NCBI GenBank assembly: GCA_023212645.1
Contig: JALBYC010000023.1
Coordinates: forward strand, 62,001 to 126,000
Direction: 5' to 3'
DNA: 64,000 bases
Source of the DNA: Farysia itapuensis
Taxonomy: Eukaryota; Basidiomycota; Ustilaginomycetes; Ustilaginales; Ustilaginaceae
A program made the translations under genes and the position numbers. Below the pieces are notes generated by a model, which worked only from the letters and a program-made list of their open reading frames with translations, was not told where the DNA came from and made no database searches. Shown one piece after another: positions 11,460 through 21,738 of this stretch. Every line of letters starts with the position of its first letter. The stretch's first letter is position 1.

Positions 11460-13476
11460 ATGTCGAGCATAGGCGCACATCCTCTGCCACCAACGGCTGC
11501 GGAGGCCTCGGGATCAGAAAGACCATCGGCTCACACTCAGAGATATGATCGTCAGCTCCGACTCTGGGCATCGTCGGGCCAGACGTCGTTGGAACAAGCC
11601 AATATCCTCGTCATTGGGGCGTGTGCGCTTGCTGGCCAGATTTTAAAGAACCTCGTATTGCCCGGTATCGGAACCTTTACTCTCATGGATGATGCACTGG
11701 TGCATTCCGCAGATCTGGGAGTCAACTTCTTCCTGCAGCCGGGAGAAAGTGAAGGTCACTTTGCGGCAAGCGAGATGATTAGGCTGCTCCTCGAGATGAA
11801 CGATAGCGTCAAAGCCGAGTCTCTAATTCAGGTGAGTGACTATAAGTTCCGATATAGAGAAGTCTTACTGACCATACCATGCGTATGTATAGAGTCCTGC
11901 GGCGCTGCTCAACTCGTCGCCTCAGCAATTGGCCGCTTTCACACTCATCATCTCAGTGAACCAGCCGCGGTCTTTTGATGTGGCCCTTTCTGATCTATTG
12001 TGGGACCTTCAAGCACCTTTCCCACAAGTTCCACTACTGCGAGCTCAAAGCGCAGGTATGATCGGCTACATGAGTATCAGTGTCAAGGAGTTGGGCATCA
12101 TCGAAACGCATCCAGACAGCATCGTCGATTTGCGCCTCACGAGGCCTTTCCCTCAACTCATAGAATTTGCAGGCAGATACGACCTCAGCACGACTGATAC
12201 GATGGAGCACAGCCATATCGCCTATCCTTGCATTCTGCTCAAAAAACTTTCGGAATGGCAACAGAAGGTACGTTACTGGACCGGCTGCTTTCGTAGCGGA
12301 GCTTTGTTGACCTCGTTTGTATTTGATCGCCTCTAGCACGAAGGTGCAATGCCTACATCTCGAGATAGAGAAGCCTTTATCAAGTCTGTCAATGCTTCCC
12401 GCATGGCAGGCAATGCAGACGCAGAGAACTTCGACGAAGCTATCGCGGCACTCGGTAAACATGTCTGGCGGCCGCTAGCTTCCAACGGCGTCGGTGGTGG
12501 TGGCATCCCAGACGACGTCGGTGCCATGATGAAGGACGCATGCTGCCAGCATATCACATCGACCTCTACAAACTTTTGGATCTTGATTCGTACCCTGTCT
12601 GAATTCGTTGCTGCCTCCGAAACAAGCTCGCTGCCCTTGTCTGGTTCCGTACCAGACATGAAGGCGACGTCAGCAGCATACGTTCAGCTTCAGAATGTAT
12701 ATCGCGCCAAAGCTCTGCAAGATCTAGCGGACTTCAAAGCGATCCTGGCCACGGTCTGCACTCAAGCAAACATAGAAGGCCGCATTCCCGACGATGAGGT
12801 TGAGGCTTTCGTCAAGCATGCTGGCTTTCTCAAGCTCATTCGGGGGCGCAGCGAGCGACAAAGGACGCAGGAGCCAAGCAAAGAAGCAGCAACGCTGGCC
12901 TTTATGGACCCTGTCAACCCTTCCACTTTTGAGCATCATATTGCACTAGCCGCCGCTAACGACTTTTTCGAGCAGCACGGTCGATATCCTGGCTCTTCCG
13001 AAGACTTTTCGGCTTCTATCACTTCCTCGGCCATCCGATCGGCCTCACCCAGCTCAGTCCCGCAGCACAGATTAACACTTTCATCGGGATCACGGCAGCC
13101 GGCGGCCAAACGGCAAAAATCAGCAACACCCACGGGAGAGTCCGATAGCAATGGCTTCCACCATGCCCCAGACGTCAAAATGGATGAAACGAGCACATCT
13201 TACGCAGAAGATAGCAATACAGTGATGGCCATTGCCAGGCAAATCGCCGCAACGCGGTTCGACATCACCGAGGACAGTGATGAGTGGGACAAGATCGAAG
13301 CCAGCGTGCTCGAGCTCGTACGAAGCGGATGTGCCAGTCTTCCCCCAATCACAGCCTTTTTGGGTGGCATAGTGGCACAAGAAGCCATCAAGCTGATTAC
13401 GAAGCAGTACATGCCCGCGGACAACACGGTTGTCTACGACGGCATCCGGCAGGCCATCGGCGTGTTCAAGCTGTAA
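11460..13476 (+). CDS. ULA1: NEDD8-activating E1 regulatory subunit (Ula1/NAE1/APPBP1)
   Basis: This is the inactive-adenylation half of the heterodimeric E1 that, with Uba3, activates NEDD8/Rub1 for cullin modification. Three exons: 11460-11831, 11893-12267 and 12337-13476, with introns GTGAGT...TATAG and GTACGT...CTCTAG, both phase 0. The 628-residue product begins with QRYDRQLRLWASSGQ and continues with ANILVIGACALAGQILKNLV, LPGIGTFTLMDDALV, LGVNFFLQPGES and IISVNQPRS; it ends with PPITAFLGGIVAQEAIKLIT and NTVVYDGI. These are diagnostic of APPBP1. The human protein has 534 residues. The excess is mostly a Ser-rich loop around 477-550 containing a basic PAAKRQKS, a possible nuclear signal. 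An in-frame non-AUG upstream extension was not used. Confidence 0.93.
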
Positions 13477-13635
13477 TGCAATAATGCGAATAGTAGCGGC
13501 ACGTGCACGTGATTCAAGTGTTGTTTTTAGCTCGAATTGAAATTATGGCGTTGAGTGCGCGCCGAGACGCGTATGGAGTGAGCCAGAGACCAACACACAA
13601 ATTCTGCAGTGCTACAACCACCACACCTTGCCACT
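13477..13635 (+). promoter_or_regulatory. SMC2 promoter with tandem CACGTG and an MluI box
   Basis: This 159-base gap between the tandem genes ULA1 and SMC2 holds two abutting E-boxes (CACGTGCACGTG, 13500-13511) and one ACGCGT at 13567-13572, 64 bases before the SMC2 ATG. ACGCGT is the MBF cell-cycle box in other fungi; CACGTG binds bHLH factors such as Cbf1. Function here is inferred from sequence only. Confidence 0.45.
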
Positions 13636-16600
13636 ATGCGGATCGAAGAGCTGATCATTGACGGCTTCAAGTCGTACCCCGTTCGCACACATGTGTCGGG
13701 CTTTGATCCGTCCTTTAATGCCATCACCGGTCTCAATGGATCGGGCAAATCCAATATCCTCGACTCAATCTGCTTCGTTCTCGGCATCACCAACCTGACG
13801 GCAGTAAGAGCCAACAACCTACAGGACCTCATTTACAAACGAGGTCAGGCTGGTATCACAAAGGCATCCGTCACCATCGTGTTTGATAATACTGACCGAG
13901 CCAAGTCACCGGTCTCGTTCGAGAACTGTCCGCAGATCACCGTCACACGCCAAATTGCCATGGGCGGTCTGAGCAAGTACCTCATCAATGGCCACAAGGC
14001 AACACAACAGGCCGTGCAAAACATGTTCCAGAGTGTACAACTCAACATCAACAACCCTAACTTCCTCATCATGCAGGGCAAGATCACCAAAGTGCTCAAC
14101 ATGAAACCAGCCGAAATCTTGTCTATGATTGAAGAAGCGGCAGGAACACGCATGTTTGAAGATCGAAAGGACAAGGCCATTAAAACCATGACCAAGAAGG
14201 ACCAAAAGGTCAAAGAAATCACAGCACTGCTCGAAGAAGAAATCACACCGAAACTTGACAAGCTTCGAGAAGAGAAACGCTCGTTCCTTGAATACCAAAA
14301 GGCCAGCACTGAACTCGATCGCCTCACGCGTCTGGCAAAGGCGTTCGAGTGGCAGCAGTTTTGCTCAAAGTACATCGAGAAGAAGGCTTTGGCCGACCAG
14401 AAATCGCATGACGTAGAGAACAGCGAACAAGAAACCAAGAACCTCAAGCGACAGATCGAGAGCATCGAGCGCGAACTTCAGCAGATCGAGGCCAAGCGAG
14501 AAGCCGAGATGACCAAAGGTGGCAAGTTGCAAGCACTCGAAAGCAAAAGCAAAGAGCTGCAACACGGTCTCGTGAAGCAGAAAACCCTTATTGACTTCAA
14601 GGTAGGATCAGTAGAGGAAGAGCAGAAGGAGGTTCAAAGCGATCAAGCGTCCCTTGATGCACTGCGCCAGACCCACAAGGACAAGCAAGGGTCTCTCACC
14701 AAGCTTTCCGCTTCTTTTGCCGAGCTCAAGGCTGAATACGATGCAGCGGTCGCAGATCTGAATAAGCAGGACGAATTGTTGCAAACTCTATTGACCGGTA
14801 TGGCATCTTCATCCAAGAACAAGGCTGGCGAGGGATCAGCGGGTGGCTACATGGGTCAGATTGCTGCTGCGCGCGCTCAAGAGTCAGCTGCAAGTACCGA
14901 GTTTGAGCAGGCTAAATTGCGAATCGGACATCTGGACAAGGAGGTCAAGCAGAAGGAGCCTCTTGCGAAGAAAGCCAAGACAGACGCGGCGGGTTTGCTG
15001 TCGGATTTAGAAGCATCTCGTTCCAAAGTCACACAATCCGAAGCTCAGCTGAGCAAGCTGGACTGGAACGACGAGAAGGAAAAGTCGCTTCTGCAGTCCA
15101 AGGCAGAGTGGAGCCGACGCGTAGCTGATCTGGTTGAGCGCAAAGATTCGCTCAAATCCAAGCTCGCCGGAATGGACTTCCAGTACGCTGATCCCGAACC
15201 CGGGTTCGACAGGTCCAAAGTCAAGGGCCTTGTAGCTTCCCTTGTCCAACTCGAGAAGGAAAAGCACAAGTTTTCGACAGCGCTCGAGGTGTGTGCTGGC
15301 GGGCGGCTCTACAACGTGGTGGTCGACGACGAGCGAGTTGGCTCTCAGCTTTTGGCACGGGGGCAGCTGAAGAAGCGCGTTACCCTTATCCCACTGAACA
15401 AGATCAACGCGTTTGTAGCCAGTGCCGAGAAGATTGGAGCCGCGCAAAAGATCGCACCGGGCAAGGTCGACTTGGCACTGATGCTAGTCGGATACGAGGA
15501 CGAGGTAAGCAAGGCGATGGAGTACGTGTTTGGCAACACCCTCATCTGTGCCGACAGTGCAACGGCAAAGCGTGTGACGTTTGACAATGCTGTGCGCATG
15601 AAGTCGGTCACGCTCGATGGCGACGTCTACGATCCAGCAGGTACACTTTCTGGAGGGTCAAAACCCAGCACAGGCAACGTGCTCGTGCGAATGCAAGACC
15701 TCATCCATGCTGAACGCACACTCAAGGACGCCCGAGCTGAGCTTTCTCGCGTCGAGTCTCAAATCCAAGCCAGCAAGACGCAGATTGCTGCATTCTCCAA
15801 AGCCAAGCGAGAGCTCGATCTGCAACGTCATCAAGTCTCTTTGCTTGAAGCTCAAGTGACTGGATCCAACGCTGCCCGGATCATCGCTGAGGTCGAAAAG
15901 GCCAAGGCTACCATTCTCGAGCTGAAGACCACACAGGAGGCCGCAAAACTTCGTCAGCAGGATGCCAATAAGGAGGCCGCTCGTCTCGAAAAGGAGATGG
16001 CTGAATTTGACAAGAACAAGGACTCCAAGCTGGATCAGCTCAAGGGCGAGATCAAAGCGAAGAAAGCATCGGTGCAAAAGCAGAGCGTGGAAATCAAGGC
16101 ACGTCAATCCAAGGTCCGAACACTGGAGCTAGAGCAAGAGCAGATCTTGGTCGAGGTTGCAACTCTGGATCAGCAGGTTGGCGAAGGGCTGAAAGCTGTT
16201 GCTAAGGTGGAGCATGAGCTATCGGATATGCAGGCAGCCCTCGAAGAAGCACAGAAGCAGGTTGACCGCGTTGAATCCAAGCTGAGCGAAGAAAAGGCAA
16301 TGCTGTCAGGCTACGATGACGAGCTGACTGCACTACGCGGCGCCGTCAAGAGCAAGAAGCAAGCCATCGCCGACGGTGCTCTCACTGTCAAGCAGCTGAA
16401 TCACGACCGCGAAAAGCTGTCGACCGAAGTCAACGGCCTCGAGAAAACCATCGCGCAGCTGGAGACGCAGTTCGAGTGGATCGCTACCGAACAGCGCTTC
16501 TTTGGCCAGACTGGCACAGCATACGACTTTGCGCGACACAACATGGGCGACGTTCGCAAGCGATGCAAAAAACTTGAAGAGACACAACAAGGCATGAAGA

Positions 16601-17307
16601 AGAAGGTGAACCCGAAAGTATTGTCTCTGATCGAAGGTGTGGAAAAGAAGGAGCAGGCGCTCAAGACCATGCTCAGCACTGTGCTCAAGGACAAGAACAA
16701 GATTGAGGACACCATCACCGAGCTGGATCGCTACAAGCGCGACGCACTTCAGAACACCTGGCTCAAAGTCAACGCCGATTTTGGCAGCATCTTTGCCGAA
16801 CTCCTGCCCGGGAACCACGCCAAGTTGGAAGCGCCAGAGGGACAAGAGCTGACACAGGGACTTGAGGTCAAAGTGCGTCTAGGAACCGTCTGGAAACAGT
16901 CGCTCACGGAACTGTCCGGTGGTCAACGCTCTCTGATTGCTCTCAGTCTCATCTTGAGTCTGTTGCAGTTCAAGCCAGCACCAATGTATATTCTCGACGA
17001 GATCGATGCTGCGCTCGACTTGAGTCACACACAACACATTGGTCAGCTTTTCCGAAACCGTTTCAAAGGATCCCAATTCATCATCGTCTCGCTCAAGGAA
17101 GGTCTTTTCACCAATGCCAATGTTCTCTTCAGAGCCAGATTCAGAGATGGAACCTCACTGGTCGAGCGCACGCTCAATGCCAACCGGACAACGCCCCACA
17201 CCGAAGACTCTACCACAGATTCTCGTGCTCCTGCAGCGCGCAAGAAAGCCGGAGCAGCGAAATCATCAGCATCTGCGGCCGTCGGATCTCGTCTCGTAGC
17301 TGTATAG
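13636..17307 (+). CDS. SMC2: Condensin subunit SMC2
   Basis: SMC2 pairs with SMC4 as the ATPase core of condensin, which compacts mitotic chromosomes. The single exon encodes 1223 residues, a normal length. The head is MRIEELIIDGFKSYPVRTHV, with Walker A in ITGLNGSGKSN (about 32-40) followed by LGITNLTAVRANNLQDLIYK, the SMC2-specific neighbourhood. Long heptad-rich arms flank a hinge around 520-680 (CAGGRLYNVVVDDERVGSQL). The C-terminal head has the signature LSGGQRSLIALSLI (about 1092) and Walker B with MYILDEIDAALD. A lysine/alanine-rich tail follows. ATG 13636 is the first AUG of the frame and starts exactly at the conserved SMC2 N-terminus. Confidence 0.98.
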   Translation: MRIEELIIDGFKSYPVRTHVSGFDPSFNAITGLNGSGKSNILDSICFVLGITNLTAVRANNLQDLIYKRGQAGITKASVTIVFDNTDRAKSPVSFENCPQITVTRQIAMGGLSKYLINGHKATQQAVQNMFQSVQLNINNPNFLIMQGKITKVLNMKPAEILSMIEEAAGTRMFEDRKDKAIKTMTKKDQKVKEITALLEEEITPKLDKLREEKRSFLEYQKASTELDRLTRLAKAFEWQQFCSKYIEKKALADQKSHDVENSEQETKNLKRQIESIERELQQIEAKREAEMTKGGKLQALESKSKELQHGLVKQKTLIDFKVGSVEEEQKEVQSDQASLDALRQTHKDKQGSLTKLSASFAELKAEYDAAVADLNKQDELLQTLLTGMASSSKNKAGEGSAGGYMGQIAAARAQESAASTEFEQAKLRIGHLDKEVKQKEPLAKKAKTDAAGLLSDLEASRSKVTQSEAQLSKLDWNDEKEKSLLQSKAEWSRRVADLVERKDSLKSKLAGMDFQYADPEPGFDRSKVKGLVASLVQLEKEKHKFSTALEVCAGGRLYNVVVDDERVGSQLLARGQLKKRVTLIPLNKINAFVASAEKIGAAQKIAPGKVDLALMLVGYEDEVSKAMEYVFGNTLICADSATAKRVTFDNAVRMKSVTLDGDVYDPAGTLSGGSKPSTGNVLVRMQDLIHAERTLKDARAELSRVESQIQASKTQIAAFSKAKRELDLQRHQVSLLEAQVTGSNAARIIAEVEKAKATILELKTTQEAAKLRQQDANKEAARLEKEMAEFDKNKDSKLDQLKGEIKAKKASVQKQSVEIKARQSKVRTLELEQEQILVEVATLDQQVGEGLKAVAKVEHELSDMQAALEEAQKQVDRVESKLSEEKAMLSGYDDELTALRGAVKSKKQAIADGALTVKQLNHDREKLSTEVNGLEKTIAQLETQFEWIATEQRFFGQTGTAYDFARHNMGDVRKRCKKLEETQQGMKKKVNPKVLSLIEGVEKKEQALKTMLSTVLKDKNKIEDTITELDRYKRDALQNTWLKVNADFGSIFAELLPGNHAKLEAPEGQELTQGLEVKVRLGTVWKQSLTELSGGQRSLIALSLILSLLQFKPAPMYILDEIDAALDLSHTQHIGQLFRNRFKGSQFIIVSLKEGLFTNANVLFRARFRDGTSLVERTLNANRTTPHTEDSTTDSRAPAARKKAGAAKSSASAAVGSRLVAV

Positions 17308-17534
17308 TTTAATACTTTCCCATCGTAAGAACCATTGTACTGTATGTGTGTTGTTTGGTACAAATATATTTTCATACGGAGTTATGCTCGGATGTCGGCG
17401 TTATGACATTTCCGAGCTCCGAGCTGTCAACAAGCATATAAGATGCATCGGAAGAAACGCTTTTGCTTCACCGCATCGCCTTCTTCAACGTCAGCTGAAC
17501 AACTTACAAAGAGCTCTCATCTACGTGTACAGCA

Positions 17535-18428
17535 ATGGCGAGTGCAACTGCAGCCAAACTAAGAGTTCTGCCGAGGAGGTGGTACGAGCGCGGTCATGCC
17601 GATCATGGATGGCTCAAGACATTCCACACCTTTTCGTTCGCATCGTACCATGACAACACACACACATCTTTCGGCAACCTAAGGGTGATCAACGAGGACA
17701 GAGTAGCTGGAGGAACCGGCTTTGGCGAGCACGGTCATGCCCAGGCTGAGATTTTCTCCATCGTGCTGGACGGTCAATTGGAGCACAAGGACAGCATGGG
17801 CAACACGGAGGTCTTGAGTCGCGGAGACGTTCAGTTCACCTCGGCCGGTACAGGCATTCGCCACAGCGAGAAGAACGCCGCGCCTCGGGGTCAAAAAGAT
17901 GTTCACTTTCTCCAGATCTGGTTCTACCCAGATGTCCGCAACCTGCCCCCGCGCTACTACACCACGCATACGTCGGATGAAAGCAAGCGCAACACGCTCA
18001 AGACCCTCGTCAAGCCCATCTTCACCTTCACCAAGGAAGAGGGAGAGAAGTCAGGTCTGCTTGCGCCGGGACGGGAGATTCCAAGCAACTCGACGCTCGT
18101 CACGCGCACCAGCATCCTATCTCCATCTCAGTCAGTTCAGCACATTCTGGGAACAGACTCTCAGACAGAAAAGGGGGCAGAGCGCTGGGCTTACATCCAT
18201 CTCGCGCAAACAAGCGGCTACAAGGATCCCGTCTCGCACAAGCAAGGTGCTCCAGCCAGTGACAAAGAGGCCAAAATCCAGTTTGACGACGGAACTGGGG
18301 CTCAGATCACCCTGAGTGAGGGGGACGGCGCCTATATCCGTGGTGGCAAAGCCGGCGAGTCCATCACTATTACAAACCCTAGCGCCAAAGACGCCGAATT
18401 CGTCCTGTTCGATCTTCGACCCGAGTAA
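17535..18428 (+). CDS. Pirin-family cupin protein
   Basis: This 297-residue single-exon protein belongs to the pirin family of bicupins. These are nuclear or cytosolic iron-binding proteins; some act as quercetinases and others as redox-sensitive transcription cofactors. The start carries the family hallmark DHGWLKTFHTFSFASYHD. The metal site is visible as GFGEHGHAQAEIFSIVLDG (His-x-His and Glu), completed by GIRHSEKN about 40 residues later. A second cupin half extends to the C-terminus (ITLSEGDGAYIRGGKAGES). No targeting signal is evident. It follows SMC2 by 227 bases on the same strand and converges on MCX1. Which activity this member has cannot be read from the sequence. Confidence 0.93.
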   Translation: MASATAAKLRVLPRRWYERGHADHGWLKTFHTFSFASYHDNTHTSFGNLRVINEDRVAGGTGFGEHGHAQAEIFSIVLDGQLEHKDSMGNTEVLSRGDVQFTSAGTGIRHSEKNAAPRGQKDVHFLQIWFYPDVRNLPPRYYTTHTSDESKRNTLKTLVKPIFTFTKEEGEKSGLLAPGREIPSNSTLVTRTSILSPSQSVQHILGTDSQTEKGAERWAYIHLAQTSGYKDPVSHKQGAPASDKEAKIQFDDGTGAQITLSEGDGAYIRGGKAGESITITNPSAKDAEFVLFDLRPE

Positions 18429-18569
18429 ACGGAAATAAACTCCCCGGAAATTCCTCCTGCCTTATCGCTATCGTTCCTCCCCTCTTCTCCCTGACTGACG
18501 ATGTCACATGCTTCGCAATGTTAATGTAAATGTCTCTACGTCAATGATGGTATCGAAATTAGAGAGCGT

Positions 18570-21518
18570 TCAGATGTAAATGATGGGATCGACCAGACGA
18601 TTTGTGACTCTGACTCGGCATCGGACGAGTCTACGCGCCTTCTGTCGCGCCTGCTTGGCTCTTTGTGGGGACAGGACTGGCAAAGGCTTGTGGTGCTGTC
18701 CTGTCTTGACATGGCTGATAGACCGTGTTTCCATAGCACTTGCATTTGCTTTAATCGGCTGAGCTTCAGCATCTGCACGACACTGCGCCTCGAAATCGAA
18801 CTTCTGGCCCCGAGAAAATAGCTTGACGCCCAGATGCTGTTTCTGAACACACTCCCGGTCAACGAGAATGTACTTGACCGACGAATCGCTTCCATAGCTT
18901 TCGTAGAATGCGTCCAGCAAGGTGTCTTCCATGATGCGACGGAGTGAACGAGCTCCTCCACCGCCGTTTGTTGGAGCAGAGACGACCTCAGTCGTCGCTG
19001 TACCCTTTTCGCTGCTATCATTCTTTGCGCCTTTCTTTGCATCATCGGATGGAGGATGCGTTGAGACTGTGCCCATCGCTCGATGAACAATTTCTTCAAT
19101 AGCACCTGGACTGATGTGCAGCTCTATACCGTTGACCTTGAACAAAGCTTTGTACTGGTCAACCAGGCTGTTTTTCGGCTCCGTCATGATCCGCACGAGG
19201 TCCTGATGTGTGAGTGGATTCAGCACGACGCTGACAGGTACACGGCCAATGAATTCCGGGATCAAGCCGTACTGCTCCAGGTCCACAGGCTCCAATCGTG
19301 CCAGCAGATCCGTCTGACTCCAGCGCGGCTTTGGTGACCCCTGCGCCGAGACAGGTGTCTGCTGCGGAGACGAAGCCTGTTCGGTCGGAGCCGGTGCAGA
19401 AGATGCATTAAGAGCGGCGAGGCGCTTGTGGATTGTGTCTTCAATGCCGACAAAAGCGCCTGAGAGGACAAAAAGGATGGACGAGGTGTCGATCTGGAAC
19501 GTCGTGCCCTGCTGTGTTGCATTTCCGCTTGCGGAAGATTTGCCGGCGTCGGTCGGTTTCTTGCCATGTCGATGGTTGTACCAAGCTTCTGGTCCAGCAC
19601 CCTCTTGTTGTGAGGCGTCACGTCCTGGCCAGGCTGCCGTTGGATATTGCTGCGCTTTGGCTGCTCGGCCCTGACTTTGGCTGCCTGATCCACCGGCAGC
19701 AGCTCCGCTCTTATCGGCGATCTGCATAACAGTGCCCTCGAGCATTCGCAGCAAAGCCTGCTGAACACCTTCGCCACCTACATCGCGACCAGAGTTGCTC
19801 GAACCGCCACCACTCGTCTTGCGAAGCTTGTCAACCTCATCAATGCAGATGATACCCCTTTGAGCGCGTTCAACGTCCCACCCGCTCTCGACGAGCAGCC
19901 GTTGTATGATGGACTCGACATCTTCGCCGACATACCCGGCCATAGTCAAAGGTGTAGCATCCACATGCACGAATGGAACTTCGAGAGCCTGCGCTAGTGT
20001 TCGAAGAAGCAGGGTCTTGCCGCTTCCGGACGGGCCGAGCAGTAGGATGTTGGACTTCTCGAAGAATGGAAGTGTTCCAGGCGACGCCGATAAAAAATCG
20101 GGGTTGAGACCGCTCGGGCTTTGTACCAAAGGTGGCGGCTGCACTGGCATATTTGGAGCGGACGATGGCTGATGGTCCTTGGAAGGAGCCCTAGGTGGAC
20201 TCGGCAGGCGTTCTCGAACGTCTTGAAGTGCTCGCCTTGCCCTTTCTTCGGACATTTTCAGCGCGTGTGCGCTGCGTTCCTCGGCAGAACCCCACTTCTC
20301 TCCCTCTGGATCGACGCTCGCCCCTCCAAATTTGGATGCAGAGAACCGAGGGCTTCGTTCTCTTGCCGTGCTAGCTTCCGAAGGCGAGGTTCTCTCTGTT
20401 GAGAGTCGTTGATCAATCTTGTCGTTGGATGAGAAGTAGGGTGCTTCGCCGCCAAAGACGCCAATCGTCATTGATTTGTTGGGTGCGGCCTGCGCAGGAT
20501 CCATATCAGATTGTGCAGGTTGTGCAGCGGGAGAAGTCGTCTTGCTACCTTTCTGGCTGCGAGATGCCGCCTCTGCAAGGAGGGCCTGACGCGTTTCTGT
20601 GGCACCAGTAATTGGAGTGCTGTCCGTCGCTGCTGCATGCTGTTTCAGCGTCAGAGTAGCCTCTTCCGCAGGCGTCTTCGCCGACACTCTTGGCAATGGC
20701 GGTTGCGCGCGCTTGGCATCCCACTTCTCCGCCTCGTCTCCAAATTTGGACGTGACTTTGTCTTCAGGGTCGTTGAGCGCCGACGGTCCGCCGGCATTGT
20801 AGAGCCACTCACGCTCGCCTCGACCAAACATGAGGCTGCGCATTGCTTCGCCGTGTGGATCACGCGCCTTTTCCGCATTTCTCTGTTCGCGGATCTCCTT
20901 GTATCGCAGATATGCCTCGTCCTCGTTCTTCCGATTTGAGCCCGCACTGTTCGCCTGTCTGTATTTACCGAGTCGGAGATTGCGCGAGTGTTCGACAGCG
21001 TCGGACCAAGCTGGTGGGTGCGCTGTATCGTGTTCTTCTAGCGGCTGAGCAGGAAGTTGCTGCTGCTGGTGATGTGACTGTCGTTCGTCTTCCTGCTGCT
21101 GCAGTCGTTGTTCTTGCTCGTTGCGCATACGTTGGTTGCTAGCCACGCGCAGGTAGTGATTCCACACACCCACGGCCAACACCTTCTTAGCTCGTGTCTG
21201 TCCTACCACGTACGAGTCGAGATACTTGACGAGCGAACGCGGGCTTATCGAAGGTGCATCTTTGGTCAATGTCTGATCTGCCGACAGCAAGGAGTGATAC
21301 GATCCTTGTGTGAGCGGTGCTGATACTGCAGGAGTAGCAGCGGCAGGGCTGCGCTTTGTGTCACTAGCATTGTTGTGCATGTTGCTCCGTGGAGGGACAG
21401 TGCCAATCGAGCGCAAGTCTCGAACATCTCTGTGCAATTCGCCCCTTCTGGCCGCCCAAGACTGCGCAACAGAAGTCACAGTCGGACGACGGAGTGCAAG
21501 AGAGCGACTCAAGATCAT
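18570..21518 (-). CDS. MCX1: Mitochondrial ClpX-like AAA+ unfoldase with giant insertions
   Basis: This is a ClpX-type AAA+ unfoldase (Mcx1 in yeast), which remodels or unfolds matrix proteins. ATG 21518 gives 982 residues and an Arg/Ser-rich presequence-like start (MILSRSLALRRPTVTSVAQS). The first ClpX block, SPRSLVKYLDSYVVGQTRAK, lies near 92. Walker A GPSGSGKT is only reached near 495; in bacterial ClpX the gap is a few dozen residues. Pore loop GYVG, Walker B GIICIDEVDKL (near 556), GEGVQQALLRMLEGT, the EFIGRVP box and GARSLRRIMEDTLLDAFYES follow in order. Further Gly/Ser/Gln-rich inserts sit before FQIDTSSILFVLSGAF and in the C-terminal subdomain. There is no zinc-binding domain. All ATPase motifs are intact, so it is probably active. 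Confidence 0.92.
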   Translation of the reverse strand: MILSRSLALRRPTVTSVAQSWAARRGELHRDVRDLRSIGTVPPRSNMHNNASDTKRSPAAATPAVSAPLTQGSYHSLLSADQTLTKDAPSISPRSLVKYLDSYVVGQTRAKKVLAVGVWNHYLRVASNQRMRNEQEQRLQQQEDERQSHHQQQQLPAQPLEEHDTAHPPAWSDAVEHSRNLRLGKYRQANSAGSNRKNEDEAYLRYKEIREQRNAEKARDPHGEAMRSLMFGRGEREWLYNAGGPSALNDPEDKVTSKFGDEAEKWDAKRAQPPLPRVSAKTPAEEATLTLKQHAAATDSTPITGATETRQALLAEAASRSQKGSKTTSPAAQPAQSDMDPAQAAPNKSMTIGVFGGEAPYFSSNDKIDQRLSTERTSPSEASTARERSPRFSASKFGGASVDPEGEKWGSAEERSAHALKMSEERARRALQDVRERLPSPPRAPSKDHQPSSAPNMPVQPPPLVQSPSGLNPDFLSASPGTLPFFEKSNILLLGPSGSGKTLLLRTLAQALEVPFVHVDATPLTMAGYVGEDVESIIQRLLVESGWDVERAQRGIICIDEVDKLRKTSGGGSSNSGRDVGGEGVQQALLRMLEGTVMQIADKSGAAAGGSGSQSQGRAAKAQQYPTAAWPGRDASQQEGAGPEAWYNHRHGKKPTDAGKSSASGNATQQGTTFQIDTSSILFVLSGAFVGIEDTIHKRLAALNASSAPAPTEQASSPQQTPVSAQGSPKPRWSQTDLLARLEPVDLEQYGLIPEFIGRVPVSVVLNPLTHQDLVRIMTEPKNSLVDQYKALFKVNGIELHISPGAIEEIVHRAMGTVSTHPPSDDAKKGAKNDSSEKGTATTEVVSAPTNGGGGARSLRRIMEDTLLDAFYESYGSDSSVKYILVDRECVQKQHLGVKLFSRGQKFDFEAQCRADAEAQPIKANASAMETRSISHVKTGQHHKPLPVLSPQRAKQARQKARRLVRCRVRVTNRLVDPIIYI

Positions 21519-21738
21519 GGCTCGCGAGTCCCAGCGCCAACAGCTGCTTGTCACGAAGCTCGTGTTGTCGACCTATGACTCGCCGGACAACACTCTCCAC
21601 ACACCCTTGGCCCGTGTCACCGCCCACAATTTCGGCAATTAAAATACCGTACGCGCACACCCACCACACACACAGGCGCGAGATAACACAAAGTGGATAG
21701 AATTGAATAGTGTGGCAAATCGAGACGGGTATGCTGCG

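Noticed and set aside
11272..11571. 100-codon N-terminal extension of Arp10
   Set aside because: The frame is open, but it would cross the divergent promoter and the start of ULA1; ATG 11271 is more plausible.
13609..13635. Nine-codon upstream extension of SMC2
   Set aside because: It begins at a GTG. The conserved SMC2 N-terminus starts exactly at ATG 13636. The same reasoning set the starts of NAXD (42983) and the Med25-like gene (55705).
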